Of a stretch of 64,000 nucleotides of DNA, positions 1 to 9,909 are shown piece after piece. Position 1 is the first letter of the stretch. Each line of letters starts with the position of its first letter. The stretch comes from Emiliania huxleyi CCMP1516 (Eukaryota > Haptophyta > Isochrysidales > Noelaerhabdaceae), in assembly GCF_000372725.1 (NCBI RefSeq), contig NW_005200982.1, forward strand, positions 1,014,014-1,078,013, in the 5' to 3' direction. Below the pieces are notes generated by a model. That model made no database searches and was not told the origin of the DNA. It saw nothing but the letters and a program-made list of their open reading frames with translations. Position numbers and translations under genes: made by a program.

Positions 1-159
1 CGGCGTCCGCAACGGCCGTGGACGCGCCTCCCCCGCCACCGCAGGTGGTTGGCTCAGCGCGGCACTCCGAAGCCTGGCCTGGGCGGGGAGGGGAATCCTC
101 CTCCCGGCATCAGCACCTGAAAGGGGGGGGGGGGCGGGATGCGGCACGAGCTGTGGCGC

Positions 160-241
160 GAGATTGCGCGAGATTGCGCGAGATTGCGCGAGATTGCGCG
201 AGATTGCGCGAGATTGCGCGAGATTGCGCGAGATTGCGCGA
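160..241. repeat. 10-bp minisatellite (GAGATTGCGC)n
   Basis: About eight near-perfect head-to-tail copies of a GAGATTGCGC decamer. They are followed at 290-330 by GAAGTGTCTAGG/CGGAAGTGTC-type 11-mers. Both motif families recur inside introns elsewhere in the window, so this stretch may be intronic or 3' flanking DNA. No gene is supported in 1-840. Confidence 0.9.
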
Positions 242-518
242 GGTCACGCGGGCGCGGGCATGCGGCAGGGCGACGCGGGTCGCACCCCTCCGAGAAGTGT
301 CTAGGAAGTGTCTCGGAAGTGTCTAGGGAGTGCCGGCCTGGGCGGGCATGCGGTAGGGCGAGCCAGATCGCATCCCTCCGTTGACGGGGGCGGCGCCCGG
401 CGGCGAGCCCATCACGGGCGGCGCCATGCCTGTGAAGTATTAATCAGATGTTGATTACTAGGCGGCGAGCCGACCGCGGGCGGCGCCATGCCTGCGAGAG
501 GGAGTGCGAGGGGCAGAG

Positions 519-678
519 GCAGGGAGGGGAGGGGAGGGGAGGGGAGGGGAGGGGAGGGGAGGGGAGGGGAGAGGAGGGGAGGGGAGGGGAGGGGAGGGGA
601 GGGGAGGGGAGAGGAGGGGAGAGGAGGGGAGGGGAGAGGAGGGGAGGGGCGAGGAGGGGGAGAGGAGGGGAGAGGGTG
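519..678. repeat. GGGGA pentamer tract
   Basis: A nearly pure purine tract of GGGGA units with occasional GAGGA variants. The long open frames across it are a by-product of the repeat and not genes. It lies downstream of the ataxin-2 stop codon. Confidence 0.9.
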
Positions 679-841
679 TGGCGAGGATGTGACCCGTTTC
701 GCAACGAGACTCGTACGGCTTCTCGCATCTACCCCTCGCCTCGCGGCGGGCCGCCTGCCGCCTGCACCGGCCCCACCCCGCCGCCCGGCCCCGCCAGCTG
801 CAGCATGCCTACACCACTGGCAGGATGGCTGGAGAGGACCC

Positions 842-3800
842 TCACGCAGGAAGGGGACCGGCCCCGCCAGCCGCAGCGCTGCCCTGGTGAGGGACCATGC
901 CCCCCTGCGGGTACCCCATCGGCCTCTGCGCCACCATGCCGCCGTGCTGCGCCAGAGGCAACTGCCCCACCAGCAGCGGCCTCGGCTGCAGCATCACAGC
1001 GCCGCCCGGCCCGCGCGCCGACATGCCACCCGACGGCATGTGCATCGGCGGTTGCGCCGCCATCGGCGCGGGCGCCCCGTGCATGTACCCTCCCATCGCC
1101 GCGCCCGCCTGCATCGGCGACCCCATCCCGACCGCCGCCATGCCTCCCATACCGGGGCCGTACCCGCCGTACATGGCCATCTGCTGCTGCTGCGGCTGCT
1201 GCATCTGCGGCTGCTGCGGCGGCGCCATGCCAGGCCGTATCATCCCCATCTGCTGCTGCGCCAGCGGCACCTGATGCATGCCGTAGCCGCCGCCGCCCGC
1301 AGCGCCGTAGATGCCGCCTCCGCCCCCCGACGCAGGCGCAGAGGTCGCGCCGGACGCCATGCCTCCCAACCCTCCCAGCCCTCCCAGCCCTCCCAGCCCT
1401 CCCGGCTTGAACTCCTACTCAGTAACAAGGAATGGCTCATGGCTGCGCAAAAGTGCCATGCCCGCGACCCCTCCGGGCGTCAACTCCCGCGCAGAGTGGG
1501 CTGCGGGGGCGGCGCTGGGGTGCGTCGCAACCCGCCTCTCGCCCTGCTCTCGGCCGACTCTCGGCGACACTCGCTCCTTTGCCGTCGCGCTCATCTTGAA
1601 CTCCTTGGCGCCCGCCCGCAGCTTTGACTCGGACGCGGGGATCACACCGCCCGCTCCGCCGCCCGCCTCGCCTCCCGCGCCCGCTCCTCCCACGCCCGCG
1701 CCACCCGCCGCCGCCGCCGCCCCCGCCGCTGCCGCCCCCGCCGCTGCCGCCCCCCCGGCCGCCCCCCCGGCCGCCGCCGCCGCCGCGCTGCCCGCCGCGC
1801 TGTCGGCGGGGGCGGGCGGAGGCCGCGGTCGAGGCGTCTCCCCGGCCCGCCCCGTCTGCAGCACGGTGGAGTACTTGTCTTCCTGAGGGGACTCACGAAG
1901 ACATTTCCTAGACATTTCCTAGACATTTCCTAGACATTTCCAGAGTACTTGTCTTCCTGAGGGGACTCACAAGCGGGCGATGATGCACACTCTCTCGACT
2001 GTGCACAGAGACCGCGGCACGTGTTCAGCCTCGTCCATGTCTCGGAAGTGTCTAGGAGGCCGGTGGTGTCTAGCAAGTGTCTAGCAAGCGTCTAGGAAGT
2101 GTCTAGCAAGCGTCTAGCAAGCGTCTAGGTCTGCAGGCCGGTGGTGTCGAGGAAGTGTGTCTAGGAAGCGTCTAGGAAGCGTCTGTGAAGTGTCAGGACG
2201 TGTGTCTAAGAGGCGTCTAGGAAGTGTCGCGTCTAGGAAATGTCTAGGAAGCGTCTCGGAAGTGTCTCGGAAGTGTCCCACCTCGTCCATGTCCTCTCCG
2301 ACCGGCCTCTGCCCGCGCTCCTCCGCGACGTGCACGTTGTCCGTCGCCTACCAACCCTTTCTTCATTCTAAGAAGACGGCGTCAGATGCCGAAACGCGCG
2401 CCGCCCGTCGCCTTGGTCTCGATCTCGCGCGCCAGCCGCGCCGCGCGCTGCCGCTGCTCCCTCGAGTACGAGCCTAGACACTTCCCAGCCACCTCCTAGC
2501 CACTTCCTCGCCACTTCCTGCCGCTGCTCCCTCGAGGGCGTGCCGAGCTCCAACTTTGTCGTGTAGAGCTCCTCGCTGTAGTCGGAGCGCACGCCTGTGA
2601 GGCGCTCGTTGACCGAGAACTGGTCCCACCCCGGCCGGTACTTCTCGTGCCCCGCCCCCCCGCCGCCATCGATGCCTCCGACGCCACCTTCGCCGCCGCC
2701 CAGCCAGGCCGTCGCGGCGACCAGCTCGCGCTCCTGGCCGAGGCGCGAGCGGTCGATCTCGATGTCGGTGTCGGCGCGCACGCTGCCGAGGTTGCCGACC
2801 GCCGCGGCGTCGAGCTGCTCGGAGAACAGGTCGACGTCCCGCGCCTAGTACCGCACCTCCAGAGTGGTCGAATCCGGTGGGGTGGGTTCCGTCCCGTGGG
2901 TGGTGTGGTAGGCTCGAGCCGCGCGCGCCTCGATCGACACGATGTCCTTCATCAAGAAGTCGCCCCGCGCCTTTGGCACGTGGACGAGGTGGTGTAATAA
3001 TAATAATAATGATGATGATAATAATGATAATAATAATAATAATACCTTTGGCACGAGGACGAGGTGGTCCCACTGCGCGTTGACGAAGACCTACCGCACC
3101 ACCCACGAAACCTGAACCCGCGCTGGGTTCGGTACTCTGCAGGTGCGGGAGGGATGGCGCACCGGCCAGTGCAGGTAGACTGTGCTAGCCTCGGGGCCGT
3201 CCTGGCCGTTGAGGCCTCCAAACCTGGAGGTGGGGCGAGGGCGCCATGTTGGAAAGGGGAAGGTGGGGGGGGGGGGGGGGGGGGGGGAAAAATAGGAATG
3301 AAAAAAAAGTAGGATTCCCCGGAAATTTTTTTTTTTTCCCCCCCCCCAAAATTTTTTTCAAAAAATTTTTGGGGCGCCCACACCGCCCCCGGGGAAAAAA
3401 ACCCGGGCCCCTTAAAAAAAATAACCCCGCGGGGGGGGGTGGGGGGCGGAAAAAAAAAAAANNNNNNNNNNNNNNNNNNNNNNNNNNNNNNNNNNNNNNN
3501 NNNNNNNNNNNNNNNNNNNNNNNNNNNNNNNNNNNNNNNNNNNNNNNNNNNNNNNNNNNNNCTCTCCCTAATTGCTTGGGTCTCGCGGGAGAGGAGGAGG
3601 AGAGGAGGAGGAGTGCGGGGATGGTTTGTTGTGCCGCCAGATATTTTGCAACAAGTTGTGGCGCCGACGGCACGGGGAGAGACGGGCGCTGAGGCATGAC
3701 CGGCGTGGGTGGGGCGGAGAAAAAGATGGTCGCACGGCCGGAGCCATCCGCCAGGCGCGCGGAGGCGGTGGCGGTCTCAGAGGCGTCTCGGAAGCGTCTC

Positions 3801-4512
3801 AGGGGTGTCTCGGAAGCGTCTCGGAAGCGTCTCGGAGGTGTCTCGGAGGTGTCTAGCAGGTGTCTCGGAGGTGTCGCACCAGGAGTGCAGCACCCCCTCG
3901 TAGATTTCGCCCTCGCGGAGCGTGACGGCGACTTTGCGGCCCTGCGCCACGGAGCAGCGGGCAGCGCGCTGGTCGGGAGCGAGGCCAGGAAGGCAGAGGG
4001 AGCGGGGCAGAGGGAGGCGGCGGCGGCTGCGGCGGGCAGGCGGGCGGGGAGAGGGTACCACGAGGCTGCCGACGGAGAAGGCGAAGAGATCCTTCGCCGT
4101 GCCAGCGTACTCGCGCATGGGCCGACGAGTGTTGCTGTGCGATTCAGGAGCGCGGGGTGAGGACGCGTGCGGCGGGCCTCGCGGGCGTAGGCGAGAGCGC
4201 GGCTCACCGCACAGCGCCAGCGCTGGCCACCTTGTTGCTGTTGCCCAGCGCCTTTGCGCGGGTAGCCACGGAAGTCCTGCGCGCGGCGCGACGCGGGTGA
4301 TGCAAGGCGATTGCGATCGGTGGAGGGTTTGAGCAGGATGCTGCGCTGCTCTCTGCGCTCTGCGCGGTTGGGCCTGCCGCGGTCTGAGGCTGTGAGGGCA
4401 ATTCTTCGCGTTGCCACGCGCAAGCAGCTGAGAGGCCGCCTTTGCACGCCGCGTGTCTGCATGGTGAGAGCCGAATCTGAGAGAGGCGGGGGCGAGGCGG
4501 CGGCCCGCACAT
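842..4512 (-). CDS. Ataxin-2 / CID-family RNA-binding protein (Lsm, LsmAD, AKEF motifs, Met/Gln/Gly-rich tail)
   Basis: Ataxin-2 proteins bind RNA and poly(A)-binding protein and act in stress granules and translation control. Exons traced on the minus strand: 4512-4208, 4134-4059, 3941-3880, a stretch hidden around the gap, then 3090-3046, 2970-2929, 2844-2518, 2447-2412, 2347-2282, 1882-1577 and 1414-842. From 3090 downwards every exon is phase 0. The Lsm part reads GRKVAVTLREGEIYEGVLHS. The LsmAD part contains FLMKDIVSIEARDVDL, WDQFSVNERLTGV and LYTTKLEL, then RAARLAREIETK, NVHVAEERG and DEEDKYSTVLQ, as in plant CID and animal ataxin-2. LRAGAKEFK and SATAKEFKPGG resemble doubled PAM2-like AKEF motifs. 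The last exon is Met/Gln/Gly-rich. The start at 4512 is the only ATG in the first exon frame and is tentative. The middle of the Lsm fold is missing, probably because of the gap and the bad sequence at 3265-3461. Confidence 0.88.
3265..3561. other. Probable low-quality sequence leading into a 100-N gap
   Basis: Between 3265 and 3461 the bases collapse into alternating long homopolymers of G, A, T and C, unlike anything else in the window. This is followed by exactly 100 Ns (3462-3561). It looks like base-calling or consensus failure and not biology. It falls in the ataxin-2 gene and probably hides one or two Lsm exons. Confidence 0.8.
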
Positions 4513-4593
4513 ATTGATATCGCCTCTCGCCTCTCAGAAATCCGTGTGGGCCGTGAAGATAGGAATCCTACAGTATGCGACACCGTGGAGAAT

Positions 4594-5060
4594 CGCACCG
4601 AGGACCTTGCCGAGGCGATAGGCCGAATCACTTTGGGCCCCGCCCCCGCCCCCACCCCTCGGGGTGGGGGCACCCGCCCCTGTCGGGCACCGCTTGCGGC
4701 GCCTGGCAGGGGCACCCCCTGGGTGGGGGCCGGCGATTCCCATGCCGGCTCTCCGCCACAACCCCCGCCGGGAGGGAATCCCTGCTCACAGAAAAGGGCT
4801 TCGAGCCCTGTCTCGCGCACGCCCCTGGCGGGCGCCGCGGACCAGTTCCGCGAGCGCTCGTCAGCGGGTGGTGTGCGGTTCTTGCCGTAGTTCCTCTTCG
4901 GTCGCCTAGCCCCGGCGCCGTCTGGCGGACGCCTGCGTGTCACGAGTGCGAGCCGCTCGCGGTTCGTACGCCCGCTTGCGGGTTCGAGTGGCGGGCTATC
5001 CCGCTTGCGGGATGGCTTAGCGGGTTCGAGCCGTCACACATTGGCTGCCGGGGTGTGCCG
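4594..5060. repeat. 467-bp dispersed repeat, copy 1
   Basis: Matches 51494-51960 at a constant offset of 46,900 bases with no indel. I see only three substitutions (a/g near 4689, g/t near 4924, c/a near 4998). The right end holds TGGCTTAGCGGG followed directly by GGTTCGAGCC, resembling Pol III A and B boxes set unusually close together; this is suggestive only. In both places the repeat lies 80-160 bp upstream of the first ATG of a minus-strand gene, in the same relative orientation. Confidence 0.9.
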
Positions 5061-5483
5061 GGCCCCACAATATGTGTGTGTGCGTATTACCGATCGTGTG
5101 TGCCGACATGAGACTGCGAGATACAGGTCTGACTCTTTTATGTATGAGTGAGAGAGGTGTTTCGTGCTCCCGCTCTGAGCGTCTGCGCGCCGGTGTTTCT
5201 TGAACTCGTTATGACTCGCTGATCCGTTTCGGAGAAGAGATACGAATACAGCTAACATCACCGGCAAGGTCCGGGAAGGGGCTTTCTCGATTTCCTCTAG
5301 GAATTCTCCCTCTTAACCCACACCTCTAACATCCCAACATGGAATTCCTAGCTGCCGCAGCTCAACATTTAGTACATCTACCCATTAGTGCTACCCAACG
5401 CGGCCAAAGGATATCCACCTCGAGAACCTCGAGAACATCTATGAACCTGCTGTGAACAGGATCCTGCGATATCCGCCATTGAT

Positions 5484-6761
5484 ATGTACATGTTGTGTGC
5501 CCCCCTACTCCCAACCGTTGTCGGCGCCACACACATGCTCAAGATCTTGCTGCTCTGGATTGCCGCGGAGACGTCCTGCTTCACCGCATTCCGTTCTGGC
5601 GAGATCTGGTACGACACAAGCGGCGCACCCATTGACGCGCACGGCGGCGGCTTCCTTTTAGACCGCGGCGTGTATTACTGGTACGGCAGTGCCCGGAACG
5701 GGATGAACCCGGCGTGCTGCCACGACCATGGGATCAACCTGTACACGTCCACCGATCTCTACAGCTGGACGCACCGAGGGCTCCTCCTGCACGCGTTCAA
5801 CGGCTCCTCCACTGGCAATACTTGGCACACGTTCAACGGCTCCTCCGTTCGGCGGCCGTACGTCTTCGGTCCCCTGGAGCGGCCCAAGGTGATACGATGC
5901 GCAGGCACCGGCCGGTATGTCATGTGGGTGCGCGGCACCGGCGAGCTCAACGATCCCCAGCTGTTGGCCGTTGCGACGAGTGATGCGCCGACGGGCCCGT
6001 TTCGCTTCGTCGGTGACCAGACGGACCCCTTCCACACCGTCTACCCAGGCAACCCAAACCTACCGGCCGGCTATCAGTACGGAGATGCCACGCTGTTTCA
6101 GGATCCGCGCACGGGCCGCGCCTACGTATACTGGCGCACACGCGTGAACCCGCAGCACACCGGCTTTCGCGGTATGGAGCTGACAGAGGATTGCACCGAC
6201 GTCCGCCCGGGGAGCGACACGCAGCTCTTCGTGACCCCCAACCGAGAAGCGCCGGCCGTCTTCTTTGCAAACGAACGCTTCTACCTCTGGTTGAGCGGCT
6301 GCAAAGGCTGGGCGCCAACCGCGACGTACCTATACACGGCACCAACCGCCCTCGGTTGCTTCAACTGCTCGGGCTTGAACAACTCGAAGGGCTGGCTCGT
6401 CGGCTGGCAGCCGCCGCCCATCCCCGAGCCCGGGCAGCCGGGCAACCGAAAAAGAAAACGGCCGGCCGCCTGGGCCTTTGGCAGCCAAAGCACCTATGTC
6501 CTCGCCAACCCTCTGTACCGGGAGGGCTCGGCGCTGGCGCCGTTTGTGTATATGGCCGATCGGTGGACGCCGAGGAACAACGTATCGTTTGGCACCTACG
6601 TGTGGCTGCCGCTCTTCATCGACCCGCAAAACGCGTCGAGGGTGCGCGTGCTGTGGCGCACCTCCTGGCGCCTGGACAACGCCACCTCCCCGTTTGCAGC
6701 CGCAGGCGGCGTCCACGCGCGCAGCACAGGGAGCGGCCCAGTCCCGCGGCCCACAAGCTAA
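5484..6761 (+). CDS. Secreted glycoside hydrolase family 43-like protein (exo-galactanase/xylosidase type)
   Basis: A single-exon ORF of 425 residues. Residues 18-36 (MLKILLLWIAAETSCFTAF) look like a signal peptide; an internal ATG at 5535 would start right there. The catalytic region opens with WYDTSGAPIDAHGGGFL and YYWYGSAR (about residues 42-71). LERPKVI and GRYVMWVRG follow near 131-151, and GDATLFQDP further on. AHGGG, YYWYG and ERPKVI...YVMW are typical of GH43 five-bladed propellers acting on galactan or xylan side chains. Several NGSS sites suggest glycosylation. A 17-bp direct repeat encodes FNGSS twice (about residues 105-121), a small in-frame duplication. The exact substrate cannot be told from sequence alone. 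Transposon copy 1 lies about 400 bp downstream. Confidence 0.82.
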   Translation: MYMLCAPLLPTVVGATHMLKILLLWIAAETSCFTAFRSGEIWYDTSGAPIDAHGGGFLLDRGVYYWYGSARNGMNPACCHDHGINLYTSTDLYSWTHRGLLLHAFNGSSTGNTWHTFNGSSVRRPYVFGPLERPKVIRCAGTGRYVMWVRGTGELNDPQLLAVATSDAPTGPFRFVGDQTDPFHTVYPGNPNLPAGYQYGDATLFQDPRTGRAYVYWRTRVNPQHTGFRGMELTEDCTDVRPGSDTQLFVTPNREAPAVFFANERFYLWLSGCKGWAPTATYLYTAPTALGCFNCSGLNNSKGWLVGWQPPPIPEPGQPGNRKRKRPAAWAFGSQSTYVLANPLYREGSALAPFVYMADRWTPRNNVSFGTYVWLPLFIDPQNASRVRVLWRTSWRLDNATSPFAAAGGVHARSTGSGPVPRPTS

Positions 6762-7156
6762 CGAGCACTGCGAGATCGTCTCTACTAGTAATAGGCAGCA
6801 GAAGGCAAACGAATGCAGTCACTCTATTCTTTTGTTGATCCATTCTGCGCCGCTACATTTTAGTTAGAGATTAGATAGAAAGGCGATTCGTGATTTGCAT
6901 GTCTCTCTCTCTCTCCCCTCGCGAAGCAGGGGGGTCCTCAGAAAACTGAAAAGTGTCGAGGTCAGCGATGGACCGGCTGACGCGGCTGCTCGCCTTCCCC
7001 CAAAGAAAGAAAGTGAAAGAAAACAGACAACGCAAGGCCAAGGGAGGGAGCGGCTGTGGGAGGGGAGGACGGCACGCCGCCATCACACAGGGATTTTAAC
7101 GAGAGAAGTGTCTACCTTTTCCTCTCCCAGATAGATAGATAGGAAGGCGAAACACA
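6762..7156. other. Intergenic, no supported gene
   Basis: Only short overlapping frames. It ends in a GAAGGCGAAACACAGTCC segment that also occurs intact at 19813-19840, which serves as the empty site for transposon copy 1. Confidence 0.6.
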
Positions 7157-7160
7157 GTCC

Positions 7161-7913
7161 GGGTTGTTGTGCGAGTATATGGGACAAAAGCGTCGAAAAT
7201 GTCCCAAAAAGCGTGTCTCGAGTTTGTTGCAGCTCCGCAGCCAGCGCGGGCTGCCAGGACGCACCGCTCGCGCGTTCGGCACACTCAGTGGACCCCACCG
7301 AGTGTGCCGAACCAACTGGAGTGAGTAGGCTCGACGCCGCGCTCGCTGTGGGGCTGCAACAAACTCGCCGCCGAGCGTGCCATCGAAGGCGTCCTGGCGG
7401 CGGTGATGGAGTGTGAGACCTGAGGCTGCGGAGGTGACGCCTGAGGTACCGGTCCGTGCACAGCGACTCAGCCGGCGACCGCCACGGGCTCAGACGAGAC
7501 TTGTCGACTCGTTCCAGCTCAGCTTCACCGTGGTCATCGGGCGTCTGTCGACGTCAGGACCACCCATACAGCTCGCGGGTTTGAGGTCGCAAGAGCCAAG
7601 ATGGTGGCGTTTGGACATCCCAACCATCACACAAGACAGCCTGTAGGTGATGGCGGGACGGCGCAGTGTTTGTGGCACTCGGCAGTAGGCACCCGCGGCA
7701 CGGCCCCGCTGTCGGCTCTCGCGGGCTGCGGAACCGGCCCCAGAAGGGGACGGTCCGGGCGAGTGTGGCAGCTCCTGCGCTAGTATGGGCACCCTCTATC
7801 ACAACACTACTGATCATGGTCATTAGAGCTGCCAGGGATAGCGTCAGGAGCCGGTAGGAGTCAAAACCCCTCATATTTGAGACATCGTGTCCCATATACT
7901 CGCACAACAACCC
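7161..7913. mobile_element. Non-autonomous TIR DNA transposon, copy 1 (753 bp)
   Basis: Bounded by perfect 26-bp terminal inverted repeats starting GGGTTGTTGTGCGAGTATAT. It is flanked by a 4-bp target-site duplication GTCC (7157-7160 and 7914-7917). The sequence at 19822-19850 is the uninterrupted target (ACACAGTCC then GACCAACGACTGGG). An internal hairpin at about 7273-7311 has a 13-bp stem (GTTCGGCACACTC / GAGTGTGCCGAAC). No transposase ORF is visible. The 4-bp TSD is compatible with several superfamilies, so I do not assign one. Confidence 0.92.
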
Positions 7914-8136
7914 GTCCGACCAACGACTGGGACACCAACTCGTCAAGCCCTAGGTAGGTAGGTAGGGAGAAAGGTGAAGAACAGCCAGGCTCACCAATGG
8001 TTTTTCTTCTTCATTTTCACTTTGTTTTCTTCATTTCGCCGTCGGCGGCCTGCCGCCGCTCTCTGCCCTCTCGGCGGCCGCCACAGCGAGCACCCACCCG
8101 CAGCCCGGGGCCACGCGGCCGGGCACCAGGCCTTCG

Positions 8137-9698
8137 ATGGCGGCCTCGCCCGCCATCGACCTGGGAGAGCCGCTCGCGGCTTTGTTCAAGCGCGCGCGCG
8201 TCGCCGACAGCCTCTACCGCAGGTATGAGGGGCGGCTCGCGGAGCTGGGCATTGGCGATGCTGGCGACCTCCTCGACGAGGTCGCTGAGAAGGGCATCGG
8301 CTCGCTCGACATCCACGACCGCCAGGCGGAGAAGCTCCGCCAAGCTCTTCTCGGCCGGCGGGGCTGGGGGGACGCAGCTGCGGTCTTGGCATCCCTCAGC
8401 GGCTTGTCGCTGGGCGACACCCCGGCTGGGGTGGCGGCTGGCGATCAGGCGGCTGGTGGCGGGGCAGCGGCTGGCGGCGAGGGCCGCGGCGGCGCGCGCC
8501 CCGAAGAGGCGGACGGCGGTGCCTGCGACGCGCAGGCCGCTGAAGGTGGGTCCGGAGGTGGGACCGAGGGATCCAGTTTGGACCCCTTGGAGCCCGCGCT
8601 GCCGGAGAGCGGCGATGGGACGATCACCGCCGCGGGGGGGGAGGAGGAGGTCGAGGGCGGACGGAAGGCGCCGCGGCGCCGCCGAGGGCGGCGCGGCCGT
8701 GGCGCCAGGGGTCGCGGGGGGGGCTCGAGAAGGTGCCCGACACCGCGGCGGGTTTGGCTGCTGAGCGGCCCAACCCAGTGGAGGAGGTTTCCACCGGCGG
8801 CGCGGCGCCGGCGGAGGGGGAGGAGGGCGGCCCGCCCTCGCTCGCTGCTGATGGACCTGGACGTGCCCCATATTGGGGGCCCGCCGGCATTACCCCGCCC
8901 GAGACGCCGGTCTCGGACGCTGCCGGCGCGCCCCACCCTTTCATTTTAGATGAGGCCACGGGTTCTAAGGCGGGCGAGGCGGCTGCTGAGGCGTTGGCGG
9001 AGGCGGCGGTCGACGCCGTCTACGGGGCGCTCGTGGCGGCGACGCTCGAGGAGTGGGCGGGCGCGAGCACGGACAACCCCGTCTCCGCGGAGGACGCTCG
9101 AGGCCCAGGCCTCGAGTGTCGGGATTGCTTTGAGAACTTCTACAAGGAGTATGACGTGGAGCCTTGGCTCTGGCGCCGGGCGTTGCGTGAGGGCTGGTCG
9201 GAGCTGGGGGGCTGGTCGAGAGAGGAGATGGAGGCGGCGGAGAAGGAGATCTGGCGCGGCGAGAGTTCTGAGATCTCTCAGCTAGGCGAGTGGGTCTGCG
9301 ATGGTTGCCTGGAGGGCTATTTGGGGGGGGGCTTTGGCGACTACTCGGAGCTGCGCAGCGGCTACGTTGCGCCGTATCCGAGTAACCCCTGGATAGGTCG
9401 CTCGCGCGACCTCTCCTGGATGCGCAAGGGGCCCATTGGGGTCACGCGGAGGGAGGCGCTGTTAGCGGCGGAGGAGGCGAAGGCGGCCGCGCGGGCGGCG
9501 GAGAAGGCGCGGGCGGCGGAGGGGGGGAAGGGCGGCGGCAGCGGGCGGCAGTCCCGCGAGGCACGCCGGCGGAAGGGTTCGTCTTCGCGGGGCGGGGTGC
9601 GCACTGCGCGCCGCGAGGATGAGGAGCCTGAGCCAGGGGAGGGTTGGGAAGGGGGGGCGAGGCCGGAGGAGTATGACGGCCTCTTCGACGGCCCATAA
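8137..9698 (+). CDS. Unrecognised protein with N-terminal SAM-like helices and C-terminal Cys-pair region; frame broken at a G8 run
   Basis: Two overlapping + frames, 8137-8949 and 8733-9698, probably belong to one protein of about 520 residues. The first frame begins MAASPAIDLGEPLAALFKRA and carries a SAM-like helical segment (ALFKRARVADSLYRRYEGR, LAELGIGDAGDLLDEVAEKG). It then becomes an Arg/Gly-rich string exactly where a run of eight Gs lies (about 8714-8723). The second frame continues with natural composition, including ECRDCFENFYKEYD and WVCDGCLEGYLGGG (two CxxC pairs that could bind zinc), an Ala/Glu coiled stretch and an acidic tail ending EEYDGLFDGP. The last 187 bp, with the stop codon and 3' flank, are duplicated at 44629-44815. 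I do not recognise the family. Confidence 0.55.
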
Positions 9699-9762
9699 GG
9701 GGCCGTTGTCTGCTGTGCCTTTTGTGGTGCTAGTTCGTGCCAGTCTGCTGTGAGAGGGGCTT
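9576..9762. repeat. 187-bp segmental duplicate (3' end of the SAM-like ORF)
   Basis: Identical or nearly so to 44629-44815 (constant offset 35,053). It covers the last about 41 codons, the stop codon and about 64 bp of 3' flank. A 3'-end-only copy fits a 5'-truncated retrocopy or a mobile-element end. Confidence 0.85.
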
Positions 9763-9909
9763 CCGTTGTAGAATTCTGCGTGGATCGCGTCACACCAATC
9801 CTCGCTACCCAACGCGGCCAAAGGATATCCACCTCGAGAACCTCAACAGTAGAATTCTTCATTTTGGGGACTCATTTTCATCGGCCCTTTACATTCTAGG
9901 CGTGTTTTC

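Noticed and set aside
160-241. CRISPR-like array of short repeats
   Set aside because: Units are contiguous 10-bp repeats without unique spacers, and the genome is eukaryotic.
448-1627. Long + strand frames of 320 and 379 codons
   Set aside because: They run through the GGGGA tract and the antisense of the ataxin-2 tail; composition is Arg/Gly or Pro/Ala repeat-driven and frames end at random.
5000-5040. A tRNA gene in the 467-bp repeat
   Set aside because: TGGCTTAGCGGG and GGTTCGAGCC are adjacent and not separated by an anticodon arm; no cloverleaf can be drawn. At most a Pol III-promoter-like remnant.
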